DNA from: an uncultured Hyphomonas sp.
GTDB lineage: Bacteria; Pseudomonadota; Alphaproteobacteria; Caulobacterales; Hyphomonadaceae
DNA: 64,000 nt
Direction: 5' to 3'
Assembly (NCBI RefSeq): GCF_963678195.1
Contig: NZ_OY782759.1
Span: 868,001 to 932,000 of the forward strand
The notes under the pieces were generated by a model. The model was not told where the DNA came from and ran no database searches. It saw nothing but the letters and a program-made list of their open reading frames with translations. The translations under genes and the position numbers were made by a program. Shown piece by piece: positions 18,152 through 28,584 of this stretch. Position 1 is the first letter of the stretch, and each line of letters opens with the position of its first letter.

Positions 18152-19339
18152 CTATTTTCCGGCCCGGTGTTTATCCATCAGATCCGCAAACCGCTGGAAC
18201 AGGTAGAAACTGTCCTGCGGGCCGGGGCTGGCTTCGGGGTGATGCTGAACCGAGATGATCGGCCGGTCCTTTACAGCGAGGCCAGAATTCGTTCCGTCGA
18301 ACAGCGAGCGGTGGCTCTCTTCCACGCCGGAGGGCAGGGTGGACGGGTCGACGGTGAAACCATGGTTCATGGACACGATCTCGACCTTGCCGGTGGAGAG
18401 ATCCTTCACCGGATGGTTCGCACCGTGATGGCCTTGCGCCATTTTCATTGTCTTTGCGCCAAGGGCGAGGGCTAGCAATTGGTGACCGAGGCAGATCCCG
18501 AGGATCGGCAGGCCGCTGTCGATGACCGCGCGGATCATGTCGCCGGAGCGCTGGATCGTTGCGGCTGGATCACCGGGCCCGTTGGAGAAGACCACGCCGT
18601 CCGGCTTGTGCGAGGCGATGTCCTCAAACGAGGCGTCGCCGTTCACCACGGTCGCGCGCACGCCGACATTGGCGAGATTGCGCAGGATGTTCTTTTTGAC
18701 ACCGAAATCGACCACGACGACATGGAAGCCAGGGGCATCGAGGTGCCCGTAACCGGTTTCCGGCTGCCAGAGGCTCTCGGAGTTTTCGAATTCTGCGTTC
18801 GTATCGACATCGGCCGCCAGGTCAGCTGTCTCCAGGCCTTCCCAGGCACGGGCTGTCTCAATCAGCGCATCGAGGTCGATATTTCCCCCCGGCTGGTGGC
18901 AGATCGCTGCCTTTTGCATGCCTTTTTCGCGGATCAGCCGCGTGATCGCGCGGGTATCGACACCGGAAAGGCCGACAATGCCGCGTTTCTGCAGCCATGA
19001 TTCGAAGGTTTCGGCGGACCGCCAGTTCGAAGGCGCGGTGATAGGCTCGCGGAAAATGGCGCCCCGGGCCGCATGGGAAGCGGGGTCTGAAGACTCTTCA
19101 TTGTCCTCGCCATTGGCGCCGACATTGCCGATATGGGGAAAAGTGAAGAGGACGATTTGCGAGGCGTAGGACGGATCCGTCAGGATCTCCTGATAGCCCG
19201 TAATCGCTGTATTAAAACACAATTCTCCGGTGTGGATGCCTTCCGCGCCCGTTCCGTGACCCAGGAAAACGGTGCCGTCTGCGAGGGCGATTGCTCCGGT
19301 GGCTGATGTCACCGCTTGAGTTTTGGCCATGTAGGACAT
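18152..19339 (-). CDS. carA: Carbamoyl-phosphate synthase small subunit
   Basis: Glutaminase subunit that feeds ammonia to CarB. 395 residues. The N-terminal CarA domain ([36 protein letters not shown]) is followed by a class I glutamine amidotransferase domain with nucleophile Cys in [14 protein letters not shown] and the His/Glu pair in [17 protein letters not shown] 19339 lies 8 bases after GGGAGGTG; the upstream GTG overlaps that site and was rejected. It is on the same strand as carB but about 4.6 kb before it. yqeY is divergent. Confidence 0.97.
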   Translation of the reverse strand: MSYMAKTQAVTSATGAIALADGTVFLGHGTGAEGIHTGELCFNTAITGYQEILTDPSYASQIVLFTFPHIGNVGANGEDNEESSDPASHAARGAIFREPITAPSNWRSAETFESWLQKRGIVGLSGVDTRAITRLIREKGMQKAAICHQPGGNIDLDALIETARAWEGLETADLAADVDTNAEFENSESLWQPETGYGHLDAPGFHVVVVDFGVKKNILRNLANVGVRATVVNGDASFEDIASHKPDGVVFSNGPGDPAATIQRSGDMIRAVIDSGLPILGICLGHQLLALALGAKTMKMAQGHHGANHPVKDLSTGKVEIVSMNHGFTVDPSTLPSGVEESHRSLFDGTNSGLAVKDRPIISVQHHPEASPGPQDSFYLFQRFADLMDKHRAGK

Positions 19340-19499
19340 ATTTGTCACACCTCCCGGACGCCGCGTAGGGTCTCGTTAACCCATCCGCATGAAGTTCGTC
19401 CGGTGTATTGGGGCGGAGTCTCTGCGGCGTCAAGCGAGTGATGCGGCAGGGCTATGAGAGGCAAAACACGGCATGGGCCGAGAAGATGTGAGTGGATTG

Positions 19500-19970
19500 A
19501 TGTCGCTTAAGGCGCGCATTGCGAATGCCCTCAAATCAGAAATTGAGCAGGGCCAGCCGGGCGTTCGTCTTGCGACGCTGCGCCTGATCGATTGCGCCGT
19601 GCGCGACCGGGACGTGTGTGCCCGGGGGCGCGGGGCAGGCGAAGGCTGCCCGGATGCCGATGTTCGGCGCGTGCTCGAGACCATGGTCGCCCAGCGCGAA
19701 GTGGCGGCCCGCGAGCATGAAGATGCCGGCCGGCTCGAAGAAGCCATCCGCGAGCGTGAGGAAATCGAGATCATCCAGCAATTCCTGCCGGTTCCCCTGC
19801 AGGGCAAGGCCCTGGACTCGGCCGTGGATGAGATCGTGACAGACCTTGGTGCCTCGAAGCTCAAGGATCTCGGCCGTTGCATGAGTGCGCTCAAGGAGCG
19901 TTATCCTGGCATGATTGAGACCGGCGCCGCCGGCAAAGCTGTCCGCAAGGCGCTTTCACGCGCCAGCTGA
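19500..19970 (+). CDS. yqeY: GatB/YqeY-domain protein
   Basis: 156 residues. Typical YqeY sequence: MSLKARIANALKSEIEQGQP, IEIIQQFLPVPLQGKALDSA and GRCMSALKERYPGMIETGAA. The domain resembles the tail of the amidotransferase subunit GatB that contacts tRNA; the function of free-standing YqeY is unclear. Starting at ATG 19500 gives the family N-terminus; ATG 19473 is an alternative. YqeY commonly precedes dnaG and rpoD, as here, though a lipoprotein gene is inserted between. It is divergent from carA. Confidence 0.88.
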   Translation: MSLKARIANALKSEIEQGQPGVRLATLRLIDCAVRDRDVCARGRGAGEGCPDADVRRVLETMVAQREVAAREHEDAGRLEEAIREREEIEIIQQFLPVPLQGKALDSAVDEIVTDLGASKLKDLGRCMSALKERYPGMIETGAAGKAVRKALSRAS

Positions 19971-20057
19971 TCCGTTCAGTGAAACCTTCTTAACCTTCGG
20001 AACATTCCGAAGCACGTGCCCGTTCTTTCCCGCACAAGCCATGGAAAGGACGACCAC

Positions 20058-20822
20058 ATGAAACCCCTTCTTTTTACCGCCTCCGCGATCGCCCTGATGA
20101 TGGGCACCGCCGCCTGTTCGCAAGCAACCAGCCATGCAGAGACAACGCCGCCGGCGGCAACGGAAACCGCTGCCGCCACGCCGGACCAGGTCAAGGACGC
20201 GCACGCTGCTGACCTGAAAGAAATGACCCGGGCTGAAATTGAGCCCGCAGCCCGCGACACATACACAATGGCGCCGGATGAGTTGTTCGCTTCCAGCCTG
20301 ATCGGATCTGAAGTCCTGAACCCCGTCGGCGAGGAAATCGCCACCGTGGCAGACGTCTGGATTGGCGAAGCCGGTGACACGCCGAAACTGATCGTCCGTG
20401 AAGGCGGCGTGGCCGGCGTTGGCGGCACGCTTCATGCCATCGGGTTCGACAATGCGACGATCGAGAACGTCGCCGACGGGGGCGAGCCGGACGTGCGCGT
20501 GACCTATTCTGAAGCGTCGCTGGAAAGCCTCCCGGAATTCGAACAGAATGGCGTGGATGATTATCGCCTGGCATCCGAAGCCATGGGCACGACGGCCTCG
20601 CTTGCCTTTGGTGACACGCTTGCCCGGGTGAACGATTTCATCATGAAAACGGACGGCACGCCGGAATACGTCGTCATCTCTGACGGTCTGGCCGCAACGA
20701 CGAAATTCGTCGTCGATGCCGATACGCTGACCATCGAACAGGGTGACGGTGATGGCAGCCTGTTGATCGATGTCGATGCAGACGCCTTTGCCCACGCCAA
20801 AGTGCTGCCGGCCGATCAATAA
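20058..20822 (+). CDS. PRC-barrel domain lipoprotein
   Basis: 254 residues. The signal peptide ends at lipobox GTAAC (Cys near residue 19), followed by a Thr/Ala/Pro-rich linker. A PRC-barrel-like domain spans about residues 75-155 (LIGSEVLNPVGEEIATVADV, then KLIVREGGVAGVGG), and a second similar stretch follows (VNDFIMKTDGTPEYVVISDG). PRC barrels mediate protein contacts; a periplasmic or outer-membrane anchored role is likely. It is inserted between yqeY and dnaG and is followed by its own terminator, so dnaG probably has a separate promoter. Confidence 0.78.
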   Translation: MKPLLFTASAIALMMGTAACSQATSHAETTPPAATETAAATPDQVKDAHAADLKEMTRAEIEPAARDTYTMAPDELFASSLIGSEVLNPVGEEIATVADVWIGEAGDTPKLIVREGGVAGVGGTLHAIGFDNATIENVADGGEPDVRVTYSEASLESLPEFEQNGVDDYRLASEAMGTTASLAFGDTLARVNDFIMKTDGTPEYVVISDGLAATTKFVVDADTLTIEQGDGDGSLLIDVDADAFAHAKVLPADQ

Positions 20823-20845
20823 GCCACCGGTTCAGTAGAGTAGAG

Positions 20846-20875
20846 GAGGGTCCGGTACTGCCGGGCCCTCTTTTC
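20846..20875 (+). terminator. Terminator after the PRC-barrel gene
   Basis: GAGGGTCCGG (20846-20855) pairs with CCGGGCCCTC (20861-20870) with one G-T pair, around a 5-base loop, followed by TTTTC. It lies 23 bases after the stop. Confidence 0.75.
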
Positions 20876-20933
20876 GTGGGAAGACGTGAAAAGCTGCGTT
20901 TCCCCGGAGGCGGGAACGCGGTATCCTGACCGA

Positions 20934-22814
20934 ATGGCACCACCTTCCATCCGCATCCCTGATGGCTTCGTTGAGGAGCTGAAGGCCCGTATCCGGCCTT
21001 CGGACGTGATCGGCCGCAAGGTGAAGCTCACCAAGAAGGGCAAGGAATGGGTCGGCCTGTCGCCCTTCACCAATGAGAAATCGCCGAGCTTTTACGTCAA
21101 CGATCAGAAACGCATCTTCAAGGATTTCTCCTCCGGCATTGGCGGCGATGTCATCAGCTTCGTCATGGAAACCGAACGGCTGTCCTTCATGGAGGCTGTT
21201 GAGAAGCTCGCCGAAGAAGCGGGCATGCAGCTGCCGAAGGCGAGCCCCCAGGCTGCCGAGGAATATGACCACCGCAAGCGGCTGCAGGCCGTGTGTGAGG
21301 CAGCGGCGGCCTATTTCGAAGACCGGCTGAACTCGTCCGAAGGCGCAGCCGCGCGGACCTATCTGGAAGGACGAGGCCTCAGGCCCGCCGCCTGGAAACG
21401 CCACCGGCTCGGCTATGCCCCGGACGACTGGCGCAAGACGATCAACCATCTGAAGTCTGCAGGCTTCTCCACAAAAGAGATTCTCGAGGCCGGCCTCGCC
21501 AAGGAAAGCGACCGGGGCGGTGAGCCGTATGACGCGTTCCGTGGCCGCCTCATGTTCCCCATCGCCGATGTACGTGGTGGCATCATCGCGTTCGGGGGCA
21601 GGGCGTTGCAGGCAGATGCCAAGCCGAAATACCTGAACTCGGGCGACACACCGCTCTTCCACAAATCCCGCGTGCTTTACCGGTTCAAGACGGCGCGCGA
21701 GGCGCTGGGCAGCGGCGAAGGCGGCGGCCTCATCGTCTGCGAAGGCTATATGGACGCCATCGCGCTGGCCGAAGCGGGCTTCGGCATGTCCGTCGCCCCG
21801 CTGGGCACGGCGCTGACGGAAGACCAGCTGAGCCTGATCTGGAAGGCCGGGCCGGAACCTGTCCTCTGTTTTGATGGCGACCGGGCCGGACTGGGCGCGG
21901 CCTATCGTGCGATCGACCGGGCATTACCGCATGTCGAGCCGGGGCGTTCACTGTTCTTCGTGCTGCTGCCGGACGGCATGGACCCTGACGATCTGATCCG
22001 GGCACGCGGCCCCGGCGCCATGTCGGATGCGCTTGAGGGGCGGATCGCCATGTCGGAACTGCTCTGGATGCGCGAACGCGACGCCGAGCCGCTGGATACG
22101 CCGGAACGCCAGGCCGGCCTGGAGGCGCGTCTCATGGCGGCAGCTGCCCAGATCCAGCATCCGGGCGTCCGCTCGGCATACGAACGCGACCTCAAATCCC
22201 GCATGCGGGACCATTTCTGGCAAATCCGCCAGGCAGCCCGCGGCAAGCCAAAAGGCAGTGGCGACTTCAGGAAGCGCCCCGGGACGGGACAATTTCCCGC
22301 CTCAGGCGAACAGGGACAGGTTGAGCTGAAAGGCGGCGCGCCGGCCAAGCTGCGCGGCCTCGGCCAGGTGGTCCGCGCGGTCGATACGCCGGAGCTGCTC
22401 GACCTCGGCGCCGAAACGCTTGCAGCGGCGGCTTTTGCCGATCCCGATGTCAGTCTGTTGCGCGATGCCGTGCTTGATTTCGCAGATGCAGGAAAGCCTA
22501 TTGACCGCGGGGCATTGAGCGCCCATTTAGCGGAAGCAGGGAACATGCGCGCTGCCAGTCTGCTCAACGAATATCCCCAGACGCCTCCGATAGCGGTCGA
22601 CGGACCCGAGGCACGGGAATGGCTCATAGCCCTCGAGCAATACATGGTTGCAGGTCGTTCCGCTGAGCAGGACGCTGACGCTGGCATGGATGATGCTGGC
22701 GCAGATGCTACGTCGTCGCCATCAGCCTGGCGGCGGAAGCACCAGCTCGTCGCGGAACGCAGGGCTTTGAGGGCCCGCATGAACGAGGCAGCAGGAAAAG
22801 TCGGCGAAAGCTGA
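20934..22814 (+). CDS. dnaG: DNA primase DnaG (zinc-ligand-less N-terminal domain)
   Basis: Makes RNA primers at the replication fork. 626 residues from ATG 20934. The N-terminal CHC2-type region is clearly homologous (VGLSPFTNEKSPSFYVNDQK) but the zinc ligands are gone: S and T stand where C and H should be, and KDFSSG replaces the HCFGC part. The TOPRIM core is intact: GGLIVCEGYMDAIALAEAG with the metal-binding Glu, then CFDGDRAGLGA and PDGMDPDDLI. The C-terminal DnaB-binding region is divergent as usual. rpoD follows 64 bases later. Loss of ligands appears to be a lineage trait in some alphaproteobacteria rather than damage. Confidence 0.95.
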   Translation: MAPPSIRIPDGFVEELKARIRPSDVIGRKVKLTKKGKEWVGLSPFTNEKSPSFYVNDQKRIFKDFSSGIGGDVISFVMETERLSFMEAVEKLAEEAGMQLPKASPQAAEEYDHRKRLQAVCEAAAAYFEDRLNSSEGAAARTYLEGRGLRPAAWKRHRLGYAPDDWRKTINHLKSAGFSTKEILEAGLAKESDRGGEPYDAFRGRLMFPIADVRGGIIAFGGRALQADAKPKYLNSGDTPLFHKSRVLYRFKTAREALGSGEGGGLIVCEGYMDAIALAEAGFGMSVAPLGTALTEDQLSLIWKAGPEPVLCFDGDRAGLGAAYRAIDRALPHVEPGRSLFFVLLPDGMDPDDLIRARGPGAMSDALEGRIAMSELLWMRERDAEPLDTPERQAGLEARLMAAAAQIQHPGVRSAYERDLKSRMRDHFWQIRQAARGKPKGSGDFRKRPGTGQFPASGEQGQVELKGGAPAKLRGLGQVVRAVDTPELLDLGAETLAAAAFADPDVSLLRDAVLDFADAGKPIDRGALSAHLAEAGNMRAASLLNEYPQTPPIAVDGPEAREWLIALEQYMVAGRSAEQDADAGMDDAGADATSSPSAWRRKHQLVAERRALRARMNEAAGKVGES

Positions 22815-22878
22815 AAAGCACGGAACTTTGAGATGTATGGCGGGGCGAGCGCGCCGTATGTCACGGGAGAGAGAGTGA

Positions 22879-24867
<1,989 letters not shown>

Positions 24868-24902
24868 TTTTCGGTCCGGGACCGGGCCGGCATTGCCAAG
24901 AT

Positions 24903-24931
24903 AAAACGGGCGCCGCGGCGCCCGTTTTTTT
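24903..24931 (+). terminator. Strong terminator after rpoD
   Basis: A perfect self-complementary stretch, AAACGGGCGCC facing GGCGCCCGTTT, is followed by a run of T (to 24931). It lies 36 bases past the rpoD stop. Confidence 0.9.
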
Positions 24932-24961
24932 GTCTTCATCGTATCTGCCGGTCACAATAAT

Positions 24962-24979
24962 GCGATTGCATTAAATCGC
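24962..24979. promoter_or_regulatory. Inverted repeat upstream of the DUF1254 gene
   Basis: GCGATT (24962-24967) and AATCGC (24974-24979) are exact inverse copies with a 6-base spacer. They lie about 50 bases ahead of the likely start at 25028, a good place for an operator. No bound regulator can be named. Confidence 0.35.
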
Positions 24980-25027
24980 GACCGACCTATACCTTGGCCC
25001 TTGGAAAGCAAATACGAGGGGCTGACA

Positions 25028-26494
25028 TTGAAGCGTATCCTGACCGGCATAGTGATGGGCGTCGTCCTGATCGCCGCGTGCGTGCTGACCGCCGTCTTTG
25101 TTGCGAAGAATGGCGCCGTCAGCGCAGGCATTCGTGCCGCGACGTCTGGCATGGGGGATTCATCGGTCTCCGTGATGGGCGACGTGAAGCCCTATCCGCC
25201 GATCGAGTTTGCCGAGAAACACGCTTATGATCTTGGCGGTCAGGCCTATCTCTGGTTCTACGGCCGCTGGCGCATGATCCTGGAAGAGCGTGACTTTGTT
25301 CTGAAAAATGGCGCTGCGATCAATTCGCTCCTCAAATACCGTGATCCGCCCACCGCCGACGACGAGATCTATGTCACGCCGAACCTCGATGTCCTGAACA
25401 TCGTCTCGTTTTTCGACCTCGCGGAGCAGCCGCAAATCCTGACGATCCCGCCTATCGAGGATGGCCGCTATTACACATTCATGTTCGTGGACGCCTGGCA
25501 CAACATTATCGCCAACGTCTCGCGCCAGCATTATCCGCAAGGTGGCCAGCAGGTCGCGCTGGTCGGTCCGGGCTGGCAGGGGGAATTGCCTGAGGGCGCC
25601 ATTCGCCTGGACTCGCCGACAAACACAGTGGCGCTGCTGGGGCGTATCCGTGTCAGTCCCGAAATCCCGGAAGATGTGGCAAAGGCGCAGACGATTCTCG
25701 ATGCGGTAGAGGTGGCGCCGCTGAGCACGATGATGGACGTAGAGGTGCCAGACAGCAGCGTCCCGGGGCAGAGCTATGAGCTGATCGACCCGAATGCGCG
25801 GCAAACGCTGGCTGTTTTCGACAATTACCGCGAAATTCTCCGGCGCAATCCGCCCTATGGAAAAGACGCCTACGCGGCGGATATCTTCGAGGAAATCATT
25901 CCGGGCGCTGGCCTGGCCCCCAATCCGGCCTTTATGGCGGGGCTGAAGGAAACGGCGCGGGATAGCCAGCGCATGATCCGGTCGGTTCCTCTGGTATCCC
26001 GCCTGCGGGGCTGGAGCATGACCCCGCCGGAGGTCTCCACGCCAGACTGGTCGTGGCTGCTGCGGGCAGCGCTGACGGAGTACGGCATCCTCGTGAACGT
26101 GAAAGAGGAATCCGTCTACATCACCACAACGCGGGATGCGGGTGGTCATGATATGACCGGCGGAGAAGCCTATGAGCTTCGCCTTGCGTCACCGCCTCCC
26201 GTCAAGGAATTCTGGTCCATCACCCTGTACGATATGGCAACGGCGCAGCTGATTGCGAATGACTGGAACAAGTTCCGGATTGGCGACAACACGCCTGGCC
26301 TGAAATATGAGGAAGACGGATCACTTCGTCTCTTCATCTCACCTGAGCCACCGGAAGACGCTGACTATGTCCCCAACTGGATTCCGAGCACCCCGGACAA
26401 GGATATCCAGTTGAACATCGTCATGCGGATTTACGGGCCAACCGATGAAGTCCTCAGCAAGGAATGGTTCCCGGAAAACTGGCAGAAGCAGTAA
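25028..26494 (+). CDS. DUF1254/DUF1214 domain protein, exported
   Basis: About 488 residues. An N-terminal hydrophobic segment (ILTGIVMGVVLIAACVLTAV) is a signal peptide or anchor. DUF1254 starts near PIEFAEKHAYDLGGQAYLWF, and DUF1214 is at the C-terminus (FWSITLYDMATAQLIANDWN, later VPNWIPSTPDKDIQLNIVMR). These paired domains are widespread in environmental bacteria; the biochemical role is not established. I prefer TTG 25028 because CGAGGGG lies 6 bases before it; TTG 25001 would add 9 residues. It is a monocistronic unit between two terminators. Confidence 0.8.
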   Translation: MKRILTGIVMGVVLIAACVLTAVFVAKNGAVSAGIRAATSGMGDSSVSVMGDVKPYPPIEFAEKHAYDLGGQAYLWFYGRWRMILEERDFVLKNGAAINSLLKYRDPPTADDEIYVTPNLDVLNIVSFFDLAEQPQILTIPPIEDGRYYTFMFVDAWHNIIANVSRQHYPQGGQQVALVGPGWQGELPEGAIRLDSPTNTVALLGRIRVSPEIPEDVAKAQTILDAVEVAPLSTMMDVEVPDSSVPGQSYELIDPNARQTLAVFDNYREILRRNPPYGKDAYAADIFEEIIPGAGLAPNPAFMAGLKETARDSQRMIRSVPLVSRLRGWSMTPPEVSTPDWSWLLRAALTEYGILVNVKEESVYITTTRDAGGHDMTGGEAYELRLASPPPVKEFWSITLYDMATAQLIANDWNKFRIGDNTPGLKYEEDGSLRLFISPEPPEDADYVPNWIPSTPDKDIQLNIVMRIYGPTDEVLSKEWFPENWQKQ

Positions 26495-26510
26495 CGTCAT
26501 CCGGAGACCC

Positions 26511-26540
26511 AAAAAAGGGCGGTCAATTGGCCGCCTTTTT
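26511..26540. terminator. Bidirectional terminator between DUF1254 gene and yeiH
   Basis: GGCGG (26518-26522) pairs with CCGCC (26531-26535); A and T runs flank the stem on each side (26511-26516 and 26536-26540). It serves both convergent genes; the yeiH stop codon lies in its right edge. Confidence 0.65.
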
Positions 26541-27549
26541 ATTGGATGTGCAGTCCGGTCAGAACGAGGAAGCTGGCGCCAATCAGGACGGCAAGTGAGA
26601 GCACTCCGGTGGTCAGCACACGTCCGCCGCTGGCGAGAACGGCGCGCAGATCCACCATCAGGCCGAGGGCCGCCATCGAAACAAGGGTTAGCAGCGTTGA
26701 GGCCCCAGCGATCGGGGGCAGGGCGGCTTCCGGGATCAGATTGGCGCTGCGCAGGGCCATCATGGCGAGGAAGCCGATAATGAACCAGGGCAAGAGGCGG
26801 CTGAGGCCCGGGCGGCTGGCGCCTGCCGCTTTTCCGCCCGCAAGGCCGAGCAGCAGGATCACCGGGCCGAGCAGCAGCACACGGATCAGTTTCACCAGCG
26901 TGCCCACCTGCGTCGAGAGAAGGCCCACAGGCGCCGTCGCCGCCAGCACTTGTGGCACGGCATAGACTGTCAGGCCCGCCAGCACGCCATATTGCCGCTC
27001 GCTCATGTCCAGCTGCAGCTTGAACAGGGGCAGGAACAGAACGACGAGAATGCCGAGGGCGGCGGTAAAGGCGATGGAGGCCGTGACATGTTCCGACTCC
27101 GCCTCGATCACCGGCGCAGCCGCGACGATGGCGGAGTTGCCGCAGATCGAATTTCCACAGGCGACCAGAAGCGCCAGCTTGTGCGGCAGGCCGATCACGC
27201 GCCCGATGCCATAGCTGATCGCGATGGCCGCGAAGACGACCCCGGCAATCGCCGCCACCAGCGGCAGGCCCGCCTTGCCGATGGCTGCGGCACTGACAGA
27301 GGCGCCAAGCAGCACGATGGCCGCCTCCAGCAACAGTTTCGAGGAAAAGTGCACGCCGGGGCGCAGCCGGTCGTGCAGGCCGAAGATCGTATGGAACGCC
27401 ACGCCCAGCAGGATCGCCAGCACCAGCGCCTCAAACCAGGCGCGGCCGAACACCTGCACTTCCGCCACCTGCAGCCCCGCTGCCAGCAGGGCGATCAGCG
27501 CCGCCAGCACGAGGCCGGGCATGATGGATCGGGTGCGCTGGAGCAGCAT
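26539..27549 (-). CDS. yeiH: YeiH-family putative sulfate exporter
   Basis: 336 residues of the Cons_hypoth698/YeiH family. At least nine hydrophobic helices are visible, with the hallmark ACGNSICGNSAIVAAAP in the middle and LASGGRVLTTGVLSLAVLIG at the C-terminus. Family members are annotated as sulfate or sulfonate exporters; direct evidence is limited. It is divergently transcribed from a LysR-type gene, the arrangement also seen for yeiH/yeiE in enterobacteria, so the LysR probably controls it. Confidence 0.85.
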   Translation of the reverse strand: MLLQRTRSIMPGLVLAALIALLAAGLQVAEVQVFGRAWFEALVLAILLGVAFHTIFGLHDRLRPGVHFSSKLLLEAAIVLLGASVSAAAIGKAGLPLVAAIAGVVFAAIAISYGIGRVIGLPHKLALLVACGNSICGNSAIVAAAPVIEAESEHVTASIAFTAALGILVVLFLPLFKLQLDMSERQYGVLAGLTVYAVPQVLAATAPVGLLSTQVGTLVKLIRVLLLGPVILLLGLAGGKAAGASRPGLSRLLPWFIIGFLAMMALRSANLIPEAALPPIAGASTLLTLVSMAALGLMVDLRAVLASGGRVLTTGVLSLAVLIGASFLVLTGLHIQ

Positions 27550-27597
27550 GATTTCCGCCTTTCTCTGGACGAAGAGCAGATGCCAGCATCAATCATG

Positions 27598-27640
27598 TTA
27601 TTCTATCGAATAATCATGTACATTTCATTCGATATAAATG
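27598..27640. promoter_or_regulatory. Operator candidates between yeiH and the LysR gene
   Basis: A perfect 6-base inverted repeat with 4-base spacer, TTATTC-TATC-GAATAA (27598-27613), is followed by a second element CATTT...AAATG (27621-27640). The stretch is AT-rich compared with its surroundings and should contain both divergent promoters. Paired sites of this kind are typical of LysR-type regulators. Binding is inferred. Confidence 0.5.
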
Positions 27641-27649
27641 GACAAATAG

Positions 27650-28519
27650 ATGACCCTCGAACAATTGCGCATTTTCGTGGCCGTGGCCGAGCGGGAACAT
27701 CTGACCCGTGCGGCGGCAGATATCGGTCTGACAGCCTCGGCCGTCAGCGCGTCGATCCGGGCGCTGGAGGCATACTATAATGTGGCCCTGTTCGACCGGG
27801 TGGGGCGCGGGATTGAGCTGACGGAAGCGGGCCGTGTCTTTCTGGGGGAGGCGAAGGCCACCCTGGCGCGGGCGGAGGCCGCGGGGCTGGTGCTGAGCGA
27901 ACTGGGCGAGTTGCGCCGTGGCACGCTGCATGTGCAGGCCAGCCAGACGATTGCGCATTACTGGCTGCCGCCGCGCCTGATGCGCTTTCATGACGATCAT
28001 CCGGGGATCGACGTGCGTCTGGAGGTTGGCAACACCCGGAGTGTCGCCGATGCCGTTCTGAACGGGCAGGCCGAACTTGGCTTCATTGAAGGCGAGATCG
28101 ATGCACCGGCCTTGCATGTCAAGCTGATGGCAGAGGACGCGATGATGGTCGTGACCGACCGTGATCATCCGTTTGCGGACGGGCATCCGCTCACGGACAG
28201 GGAGCTTGCTGCGGCGAAATGGGTGATGCGGGAAGCGGGCTCCGGGACGCGGGCAGCGCTGATGGATGCGCTTGCCGGGCGCGGGCTTGCGCAGGCGGAT
28301 CTGACCATCGCGCTGGAATTGCCGTCTAACGAGGCCGTTGTCTCGGCCATTCGCGGCACATCCGGTGTCGCGGCGGTTTCAGGTGCGGTGGTTGCGCCTC
28401 TGATTGCCCGCGGCGATCTGGTGGCCGCCAACATGTCCCTCCCGGTCCGCCATTTTTATGCGCTTCACCACAAGGAACGCCGGCTGAGCAAAGCAGCAGA
28501 CGTGCTGCTGGGCCTCTGA
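27650..28519 (+). CDS. LysR-family transcriptional regulator
   Basis: 289 residues. The winged HTH is standard (MTLEQLRIFVAVAEREHLTR, then ASAVSASIRALEAYYNVALF and LTEAGRVFL). The effector domain has LRRGTLHVQASQTIAHYWLP, VNGQ-type turns and WVMREAGSGTRAALMDAL, close to the CysB/CbbR/YeiE group that senses sulfur or carbon metabolites. It is divergent from yeiH, so control of that exporter and of its own gene is the simplest guess. Confidence 0.9.
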   Translation: MTLEQLRIFVAVAEREHLTRAAADIGLTASAVSASIRALEAYYNVALFDRVGRGIELTEAGRVFLGEAKATLARAEAAGLVLSELGELRRGTLHVQASQTIAHYWLPPRLMRFHDDHPGIDVRLEVGNTRSVADAVLNGQAELGFIEGEIDAPALHVKLMAEDAMMVVTDRDHPFADGHPLTDRELAAAKWVMREAGSGTRAALMDALAGRGLAQADLTIALELPSNEAVVSAIRGTSGVAAVSGAVVAPLIARGDLVAANMSLPVRHFYALHHKERRLSKAADVLLGL

Positions 28520-28584
28520 GGCATCAGACCTGACCGCCACAAAAAGGCAGCCAATGGGTCGCTCTTGTTTTTTTGCGGATGAAA

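Noticed and set aside
28540-28575. Terminator after the LysR gene
   Set aside because: A T run is present but the stem is weak with several mismatches; not firm enough to list.
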